A DNA stretch of 64,000 nucleotides from Pedobacter sp. Leaf250 (GTDB lineage: Bacteria > Bacteroidota > Bacteroidia > Sphingobacteriales > Sphingobacteriaceae), in assembly GCF_920984735.1 (NCBI RefSeq), contig NZ_CAKLBU010000008.1, positions 62,001 to 126,000 of the forward strand. Direction: 5' to 3'. This document shows, piece after piece, positions 16,636 to 22,979 of this stretch; position 1 is the stretch's first letter; every line of letters starts with the position of its first letter. Below the pieces are notes generated by a model, which ran no database searches, was not told where the DNA came from, and was given only the letters and a program-made list of their open reading frames with translations. A program made the translations under genes and the position numbers.

Positions 16636-16744
16636 CTGTAGGGGAAGGAATCGAACCTTCAAGGAGTGGTTAGCCATTGCTGGTTTTCCCAATTTCTCCG
16701 CCACCGAGACAAGGAGGTGTGTCTGCCTGTTTCACCACCCTACA
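16636..16744 (-). ncRNA. tRNA-like RNA 2 (109 nt, class II body, enlarged variable domain)
   Basis: First of the two tandem copies. Acceptor TGTAGGG pairs with CCCTACA (compared with copy 1, T4-A69 becomes A4-T69, a compensatory change), then G73 and CA, no encoded CCA. D arm GTG-AAACAGGCAGA-CAC, an anticodon arm identical to copy 1 (CCTCC-TTGTCTC-GGTGG), T arm GAAGG-TTCGATT-CCTTC. The variable region is 40 nt: GGAG pairs with CTCC (GGGG/CCCC in copy 1), enclosing hairpins TGG-GAAAA-CCA and TGG-CTAA-CCA (TAG-CTAA-CTA in copy 1). Compensatory changes in three helices argue for selection on structure. It follows a strong promoter by about 50 bases. Confidence 0.78.
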
Positions 16745-16765
16745 TTATGTTTAGCAATAGTTAAA

Positions 16766-16773
16766 GAACGTTC
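16766..16773. promoter_or_regulatory. Palindrome in the tRNA-like leader
   Basis: GAACGTTC, a perfect 8-bp palindrome extended by AAA on the left and by CTTT on the right of the plus strand. It lies between the promoter and the first tRNA-like RNA. It could be a protein-binding site or a processing signal. Weak evidence. Confidence 0.3.
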
Positions 16774-16794
16774 CTTTTTGTTGATTGCTTGATA

Positions 16795-16826
16795 CAAATG
16801 TAAAAGAAGTATCAATACCTTGCAAA
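16795..16826 (-). promoter_or_regulatory. Promoter of the tRNA-like RNA unit
   Basis: On the minus strand TTTG (16823-16826), 20 bases, then a perfect TACATTTG (16795-16802). It matches the Bacteroidota consensus as well as the ribosomal operon promoter at 9659 does and points at the tandem tRNA-like RNAs, about 50 bases downstream. Confidence 0.85.
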
Positions 16827-16899
16827 TATTTTAAACATTTAATTTTATTTTTATAATATTGATAAATATTCGTAAATTCGCTTATCATAATTCAAAAAT

Positions 16900-17376
16900 A
16901 TGCTTAAAAAAGACAATTCCAATTTAGAAATTGACAACCTCGACATCGACATATTAAAGCAGTTGATGCAGGATGCTACTAAACCTTATACAGAGATTGC
17001 AAAAGATTTGATTGTATCTGGAGGGACTATTCACGTTAGAATGAAGAAACTGCAAGAAATGGGTATTATTAAAGGCTCCCATTTAATTATTGATCCACAA
17101 AAAGCTGGCTATGATATTTGTGCTTTCTTAGGAATATACCTTGAAAAGGGTATACAATATAAGGATGCTGTTGCTCAACTAAGCAAAATTAAAGAAGTGG
17201 TAGAATTGCATTATACTACAGGATCTTACAGTATGTTCGCTAAAATTATATGTAGGGATACAAATCATTTGCGCCATGTATTAAACGAAGAAATTCAAGC
17301 AGTAAATGGAATACAGCGTACAGAAACTTTAATCTCGCTTGAGGAAAGTATTAAAAGACAGATTGAGCTGGGGTAA
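16900..17376 (+). CDS. Lrp/AsnC-family transcriptional regulator
   Basis: A 158-residue protein. Residues ~14-60 form the AsnC-type helix-turn-helix (NLDIDILKQLMQDATKPYTE through GGTIHVRMKKLQEMGIIKGS). Residues ~75-158 form the RAM/ligand domain with the VVELHYTTGSYSMFAKIICR segment. These proteins form octamers or dimers that sense amino acids and control amino-acid metabolism or transport. No target operon is adjacent. It is divergent from the tRNA-like RNA unit, and the two share the intergenic region 16745-16899, so it may control that unit or itself. That link is inference from position only. Confidence 0.92.
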   Translation: MLKKDNSNLEIDNLDIDILKQLMQDATKPYTEIAKDLIVSGGTIHVRMKKLQEMGIIKGSHLIIDPQKAGYDICAFLGIYLEKGIQYKDAVAQLSKIKEVVELHYTTGSYSMFAKIICRDTNHLRHVLNEEIQAVNGIQRTETLISLEESIKRQIELG

Positions 17377-17476
17377 GAGTGGGGAAGTGGAAAGTATAAA
17401 GTTGAAAGCACAAAGTGGGAAGTATAAAGTTTAGGCTTTTCAACGTTTTAATACTTGCACAACAGTTTCTTTTTAG

Positions 17477-17542
17477 ACCCGATTGCAGTGAACACGAAGC
17501 CACAGCTTTTTCTGCTGTGAGCGTAGTAAAACGGAAAGCGGG
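17477..17542 (+). repeat. Dispersed intergenic repeat, copy C (short)
   Basis: Begins ACCCGATTGCAGTG like copy B (9416) and ends with a GGAAAGCGGG-type block. The middle is replaced by a CACAGC-TTTTTCT-GCTGTG hairpin. It lies beyond the 3' end of feoB. The adjacent 17385-17432 segment is an AAGTATAAAGT low-complexity repeat. Confidence 0.5.
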
Positions 17543-17584
17543 AGCATACATTAATAAAAATGAAGAAACCTGCTCTGCATAAAA

Positions 17585-19693
17585 TTATTTTAGTAATTGA
17601 TAAGCAATCAGGGCAGCGAAATATGCCATAGCTGTCATGTAAGCCAGCTGAATAATCGGCCATTTCCAACCTTTGGTTTCGCGGTAAACGATAGCAACAG
17701 TACTCATACACTGCATGGCAAAGGCATAAAACAACATCAGTGAAATGCCAGTGGCAAAGGTGTAAACAGGCAAATTGGTGCGGCTGTTTTTTGATGCAGC
17801 CATGCGCTCGCGAATGGTTGAGGTATCTTCATCGCCTCCATCAACACTGTAAATGGTAGCCATGGTACCTACAAAAGCCTCGCGAGCCGCGAAGGAAGTA
17901 ATTAACCCAATTCCGATTTTCCAATCGTAACCAAGCGGACGAATGGCTGGCTCAATCCAATGACCCAGAATGCCTACGTAAGAATTTTCAAGCTTTTCTG
18001 TAGCGATAAGTGTTTCGGTGTGAGTGGTATTCTTAGTTGTATCTGCAAGGGCCGATGCGTATTTTTTATCGATCTTTTCAAAGCGATCGCCAGGGCCGAA
18101 AGTTGCCATAACCCAAAGAATAATAGAAATGGCAATGATGACCTTTCCGGCTTCTATAATGAAGGTCTTTGATTTTTCATACATCGTGTAGAAAACATTT
18201 TTCCATCGTGGCATACGGTAAATGGGCAGCTCCATGATGAAATAAGAACGCTCTTTGGTTTTGATGATGATTTTCATAACCCAAGCCACCAAAACCGCAG
18301 CAATAATCCCAACTAAATACATAATCATTAATGCTAAACCCTGCATATTAAAAATGCCAAATACGGTTTGCGATGGAACGATTAAAGAAATAATCAAAAT
18401 ATAAACTGGCAGTCTGGCCGAACAACTTACCAAAGGTGTAACCATGATGGTAATCATTCTATCCTTCCAGTTTTCGATATTCCTGGCTGCCATGATGGAT
18501 GGAACGGCGCAAGCGAGTCCGCCGATCATTGGTACGACAGATTTACCATTTAGGCCTACCTTACTCATAATTTTATCCATCATGAAGGTTACCCGAGCCA
18601 TGTAACCCGTATCTTCCAGAATGGATATAAAAGCAAATAAAATCGCGATTTGAGGGATAAATACGAAAATTCCACCCAAACCAGCTATAACGCCATCCAA
18701 CACTAAATCGGTAAGCATTCCTGCCGGGAGATGCTCGTGGCCAAACTCTGTTATAAAACCAAAACCACTTTCAATCCAATCCATTGGGTAAGATGACCAT
18801 GCGAAAATGGCATTGAAAATTACGAAGAGTATTAATATAAAGATGGCAAAGCCCCAAACTTTGTGAGTTAAGATGGCATCTAATTTATCGCTAAAGGAAA
18901 ATTTTTGTGCTTTTCCACTATCCGTTACCACATCAGCCAATATTTTGCCTAAATGCTGGTAACGGGCTACGGTTTCTGCGGCCTGAACTTTTGAAGATTG
19001 GAAGTTATGTGATTGTTCAATCTGCTCAATTTCCTCTTGTTCTTTCGGGCTGAAAAAAGTTAAATATTCATGCTGATGCAACACCTGCAAAGCATAATAA
19101 TCATTATCAGAGTTTAATTTTGATTTGATGGCATTAATTGCAGCTGGCGCTAAACTGTTTACATCAACATCTTGAAATTGTGTAGCAATTTTAGTGGTAT
19201 TGGCTATTGCTTGTTTTAAACGATCGATACCAATGTTGTTTCTGGCAGAAATGGAAACGACTTGAATGCCTAGTTTTTCTGAAAGCTTATTTAAATTAAC
19301 ATCGATGCCTTGTTGTTCGGCAAGATCGATCATATTCAAGGCCAATATCATTGGAATACCCAAATCTGCAACTTGCGAATAAAGCAGCATGTTGCGTTTG
19401 AGGTTTGAGGCATCGGCAATTAATACAATAACATCAGGATGGCTGCTGTTTTTTTGATCGGCCAATACCTGGAAAACAATACTCTCATCGCTGCTTTTTG
19501 GATATAAACTATAGGTTCCCGGTAAATCGATTATTTCTGCTTGCTTGCCATCAAGCATTTTCATGTAACCTGTTTTCTTATCAACAGTTATTCCCGGGAA
19601 ATTTCCAATTTTTTGATTTAACCCTGTTAAACGGTTAAAGAGTGTAGATTTACCTGTATTGGGATTTCCAACTAATGCAACTTTAATATCCAA
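17585..19693 (-). CDS. feoB: Ferrous iron transport protein B
   Basis: A 702-residue inner-membrane Fe(II) transporter. The N-terminal G domain (residues 1-~165) has G1 VALVGNPNTGKSTLFNRLTG, G2/switch GNFPGITVDKKTG, G3 DLPGTYSL and G4 NMID. The membrane part starts near residue 280 with repeated helices, the two Gate-like segments, for example VPMIGGLACAVPSIMAARNI and MVTPLVSCSARLPVYILI with the conserved Cys, and FAAREAFVGTMATIYSV. Length fits the family. feoA lies immediately upstream, 10 bases away. No Fur box was recognised. Confidence 0.96.
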   Translation of the reverse strand: MDIKVALVGNPNTGKSTLFNRLTGLNQKIGNFPGITVDKKTGYMKMLDGKQAEIIDLPGTYSLYPKSSDESIVFQVLADQKNSSHPDVIVLIADASNLKRNMLLYSQVADLGIPMILALNMIDLAEQQGIDVNLNKLSEKLGIQVVSISARNNIGIDRLKQAIANTTKIATQFQDVDVNSLAPAAINAIKSKLNSDNDYYALQVLHQHEYLTFFSPKEQEEIEQIEQSHNFQSSKVQAAETVARYQHLGKILADVVTDSGKAQKFSFSDKLDAILTHKVWGFAIFILILFVIFNAIFAWSSYPMDWIESGFGFITEFGHEHLPAGMLTDLVLDGVIAGLGGIFVFIPQIAILFAFISILEDTGYMARVTFMMDKIMSKVGLNGKSVVPMIGGLACAVPSIMAARNIENWKDRMITIMVTPLVSCSARLPVYILIISLIVPSQTVFGIFNMQGLALMIMYLVGIIAAVLVAWVMKIIIKTKERSYFIMELPIYRMPRWKNVFYTMYEKSKTFIIEAGKVIIAISIILWVMATFGPGDRFEKIDKKYASALADTTKNTTHTETLIATEKLENSYVGILGHWIEPAIRPLGYDWKIGIGLITSFAAREAFVGTMATIYSVDGGDEDTSTIRERMAASKNSRTNLPVYTFATGISLMLFYAFAMQCMSTVAIVYRETKGWKWPIIQLAYMTAMAYFAALIAYQLLK

Positions 19694-19703
19694 ACCTGCC
19701 TAT

Positions 19704-19919
19704 TTATTGAATGATAATAACATCAGCTTCACTTTTACGCAAGCATAACTGATAACCAGCAACACGAATAGCCATCGGGTCGCCCAATGGAGCGAAACGT
19801 TCTACTTCAACAACTTCGCCGGGCAAACAGCCCATTTCCATTAGTTTTACAGACAAATCCAAATCTGTAAAAGAAATAATTGTGCCTTTTTCGCCTACTT
19901 TTAAATTGGAAAGTTTCAT
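19704..19919 (-). CDS. feoA: Ferrous iron transport protein A
   Basis: A 71-residue SH3-like domain protein, MKLSNLKVGEKGTIISFTDL through PLGDPMAIRVAGYQLCLRKS. It is the cytoplasmic partner of FeoB and the first gene of the feoAB operon. Length and the central MEMGCLPGEVVEVERFAPLG segment match the family. Confidence 0.94.
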   Translation of the reverse strand: MKLSNLKVGEKGTIISFTDLDLSVKLMEMGCLPGEVVEVERFAPLGDPMAIRVAGYQLCLRKSEADVIIIQ

Positions 19920-20047
19920 CTGTTATTATATTAAAACACGATGGTTTCATGTATTAAATTCAGGCGCAAGTTACCCTTTCTTTAGATTTATTCCAAATAA
20001 CGTTGCCTAACATTGATGTTAAAAAACTTGTTTTACTAATTGATGAT

Positions 20048-22816
20048 TTAATTACGCTGCCTTCCTCCGCCAAAACCTCCGCCGCCATTCCCGCGTCTGC
20101 CTTCACCACCTTCATTTCCTCTTATTCGGTTCTTGCCACCCATTCTATTAAGTGAATAAGTAAACGAAAACATAAAGTATCGCTGAAGAACATTGAAGCT
20201 TACATCTTGAATGGTGTTGTTATTGGCCGTTCTGCTAATGCCCTGATTCTCGTTGAGCAAATCGTTAACTACAGCTTTAAAAGTTCCCCGGTTTTTAAAA
20301 AATAACTTGCTGATGTATGAATTTACAAGCGTAAAGTGGGTATCAAAAGCTTCGCCACGACCCGTATTTTGATTGTAATCGGCATCTACAGACCACCGAA
20401 TATCCCCAGGGAAAAGATAACTAATACTAATATTAGGACTGAAAGTATAAAAGCGAGTATTTGAATTGGGTTGTACAGAATAGGTAGCACGGTTTATTGA
20501 ACCATTAACACCAGCTGTTAGATCGAGTTTATCTAAATTGGAAACCAAACGGTAGCCATTGGTGATGGACCAACTGTTTGTAATATTTTTTAGTGTATTG
20601 GTGAAATTTACATCGCGATCGTAATTTCCGGAAACATTAATGTGGAAGTTAAGCTTATTTTCACTCATAATTGGCAAACTCAATGATGACGATACGCTGC
20701 CGGCATAGACACCATTCACGTTGATAGGAGTAATGGCCAGCTTTCCCTGGTCGGGCCCGCTCTGGATTAAACTGCTGCTATTGGCAATTTTATTTGAGGT
20801 TTGGGTTAGATTGATATTTACAAAGAGCGACCTATTTTTACCAACTGTAAAGGTATTGTAAGCAATTCTTAAGGTGTTATCAAATTCTGGCTTTAAATCG
20901 GGATTACCAATTGGTATATTTTGAGTATTGGTGTTGTTTGGAATGGGTTGTAATTGTTGAATGGTAGGTTGATTGGTTCTACCACGATAATTGAAAACCA
21001 ATCGCTTGCTGTTGCTAAAATTATACCTGAACATGGCCGATGGCGTATAATTAAACACATTTTGTTTCAATATAAAGCCTCGGGTAATATTGTTATTGGT
21101 TCTATCGGTATTTTGAACCGCCATACCAGCGTTCCAATTGTATTTTTTAGCCGATTTATTGATGCTGAAACCTGCCGTGTTGGTTAAAATGGTATTCTCG
21201 TATGAATTGCTAAAAGTTTGATCGAGTAAATCATATTGTAACGTTGCAGGGTTAAAATTATAAGTAAAACGATCAGAAGTGTTGTGGTTATATCCGTTTT
21301 GATAATTGAGTTCAAAACTTAGGCTATTGCTTAAAGGTTCGGTGTAAACCAAACGTGTATTTTGATTTATGGATTCACTCTCTTGATCGTTTAACTGATT
21401 GGTAAGCTTTTGAGTTATTGTATTTCCTTCAATCCTGGTTTCGGGATTATTGTTATAATTATTAGCGTCGTTATTATTGATATTGGTGTTTAAATTCAAT
21501 GATAATGTTCGCCCACGGCGCATAAATTTTTTCCGGAGTAAGATATTATTGCTGATGGAAGGAGATGTTCCGTGATTACTTAATGCTTGCGAACCGTTAA
21601 TGCGGTAAGTATTATAGTCTCGTGTATATTCACTAAAATTTAAACCTTCGTTATTGGTATAGCTTAAATTAGGCTGAATTCGTAATGAAGTTAAAGAATC
21701 AATTTTGGTATCTACCATAAAACCTAAACGGTGATTTAAACGCTGCGAATTATTGGTTTGATTGTTATTGAAAATGGTGGTTACATCACCTAAGAAATTT
21801 TGAGTAACACTGTTTCTCAGTATTAAATTTTCAGATTTGTTAACGAAATAATTAACACTGAATTCGGTTTGATCAGAATATGTGTCATTATAATTAAACC
21901 CGGCGGCTTTAGTATCAGTTATTCCACCACGGCCACCATTGCCTCCACCATTTCCGCCACCCAAACCTCCACCAAAATTTTGCTTGTTAACATTATTAAA
22001 TTGAGCTATAACACTTAGCTTTCTATCTTGATTAAAATGATTGATGTTGGCATTAATATCATAGCGATCGTTAGAGCCATAACCAGCCGTGGTATTGCCG
22101 AAATAACCATTCTTTTTGTCTTTGCGGGTGGTTATGTTGATAATCTTGGTTCTCGTTCCGTCATCAATGCCAGTAAACTGTGCTTGATCAGAAAGTTCAT
22201 CAATGATTTGGATTTTATCAATCATATCTGCAGGCAAATTTTTGGTTGCCAATAATGGATCATTGCCAAAAAATTCTTTCCCATCTACCCTCACTTTGGT
22301 AATGGTTTCGCCCTGGGCTTTTACGGTTCCTGCTTTATCAACTTCAACACCTGGGAGTTTTTTTAATAAATCTTCTACCACAGCATTCTCCACCACCTTA
22401 AAAGAACTGGCATTAAATTCCAAAGTATCTTTTTTAACCACGATAGGTGGAACTTCAGCCTTAATCTCAACCGTTTGAAGATCTATCGCACCACCTTCTA
22501 AAATGATATCCCCAATATCAACTTGTAATTTTTCAGCAGTGATGGTAAAATCCTTTGTTGTATTTTTTAATCCTAAGAAAGCAGCATAAAGTCTGTAAGC
22601 GCCAGGCTTTAAGCCTTTGAGGATAAATTTCCCATCTTCTGTAGTGCTCACCGCACCAACCATACTCGAATCAGATAGGTTCTTAATCGCTATTGAAGCA
22701 TAATCAATAGGTTTTTTGTCTTTAGATTGAAGCACTCTTCCACTTATCGATCCATTATTTTGAGCGTAAGTAATGTAAAACGATAATATTAAAATTAGGG
22801 TAAAGAGTTGTTTCAT
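20048..22816 (-). CDS. Outer-membrane beta-barrel protein with carboxypeptidase-regulatory N-domain (TonB-receptor-like)
   Basis: A 922-residue protein with signal peptide MKQLFTLILILSFYITYAQN. Residues ~22-110 are a CarboxypepD_reg-like fold (GSISGRVLQSKDKKPIDYAS, FLKGLKP-like GxYRLYAAFLGL). Next is a plug-like region (PPIVVKKDTLEFNASSFKV, VEDLLKKLPGVEVDKAGTVK, TKVRVDGKEFFGNDPLLATK). The remainder is a long Asn-rich beta barrel. A Gly-rich stretch lies near residues 285-305, and another Gly/Arg-rich stretch forms the C-terminus. It is probably an outer-membrane receptor or assembly protein. The paralogue at 22980 is directly upstream on the same strand. Substrate unknown; proximity to feoAB hints at metal uptake but is weak evidence. 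Confidence 0.88.
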   Translation of the reverse strand: MKQLFTLILILSFYITYAQNNGSISGRVLQSKDKKPIDYASIAIKNLSDSSMVGAVSTTEDGKFILKGLKPGAYRLYAAFLGLKNTTKDFTITAEKLQVDIGDIILEGGAIDLQTVEIKAEVPPIVVKKDTLEFNASSFKVVENAVVEDLLKKLPGVEVDKAGTVKAQGETITKVRVDGKEFFGNDPLLATKNLPADMIDKIQIIDELSDQAQFTGIDDGTRTKIINITTRKDKKNGYFGNTTAGYGSNDRYDINANINHFNQDRKLSVIAQFNNVNKQNFGGGLGGGNGGGNGGRGGITDTKAAGFNYNDTYSDQTEFSVNYFVNKSENLILRNSVTQNFLGDVTTIFNNNQTNNSQRLNHRLGFMVDTKIDSLTSLRIQPNLSYTNNEGLNFSEYTRDYNTYRINGSQALSNHGTSPSISNNILLRKKFMRRGRTLSLNLNTNINNNDANNYNNNPETRIEGNTITQKLTNQLNDQESESINQNTRLVYTEPLSNSLSFELNYQNGYNHNTSDRFTYNFNPATLQYDLLDQTFSNSYENTILTNTAGFSINKSAKKYNWNAGMAVQNTDRTNNNITRGFILKQNVFNYTPSAMFRYNFSNSKRLVFNYRGRTNQPTIQQLQPIPNNTNTQNIPIGNPDLKPEFDNTLRIAYNTFTVGKNRSLFVNINLTQTSNKIANSSSLIQSGPDQGKLAITPINVNGVYAGSVSSSLSLPIMSENKLNFHINVSGNYDRDVNFTNTLKNITNSWSITNGYRLVSNLDKLDLTAGVNGSINRATYSVQPNSNTRFYTFSPNISISYLFPGDIRWSVDADYNQNTGRGEAFDTHFTLVNSYISKLFFKNRGTFKAVVNDLLNENQGISRTANNNTIQDVSFNVLQRYFMFSFTYSLNRMGGKNRIRGNEGGEGRRGNGGGGFGGGRQRN

Positions 22817-22934
22817 TCGGCTAGTTTTCTGATTCTAAAATAAAGACTACCAACCACATTAAAGGTTTATTTCGCTTAAGTAACAATTGAAATACGTAAC
22901 TGTCGTTTTAACAGTTATAAATCCTGAAAATAAA

Positions 22935-22961
22935 AAAGTCCCGATGAGAACCGGGACTTTA
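22935..22961 (-). terminator. Terminator after the 22980 receptor gene
   Basis: AAAGTCCCG / CGGGACTTT inverted repeat with loop ATGAGAAC and a minus-strand T6 run, 19 bases beyond the stop of the gene starting at 25796. It separates the two paralogues into independent transcripts. Confidence 0.88.
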
Positions 22962-22979
22962 AACGCTGTAAATAAAGGA

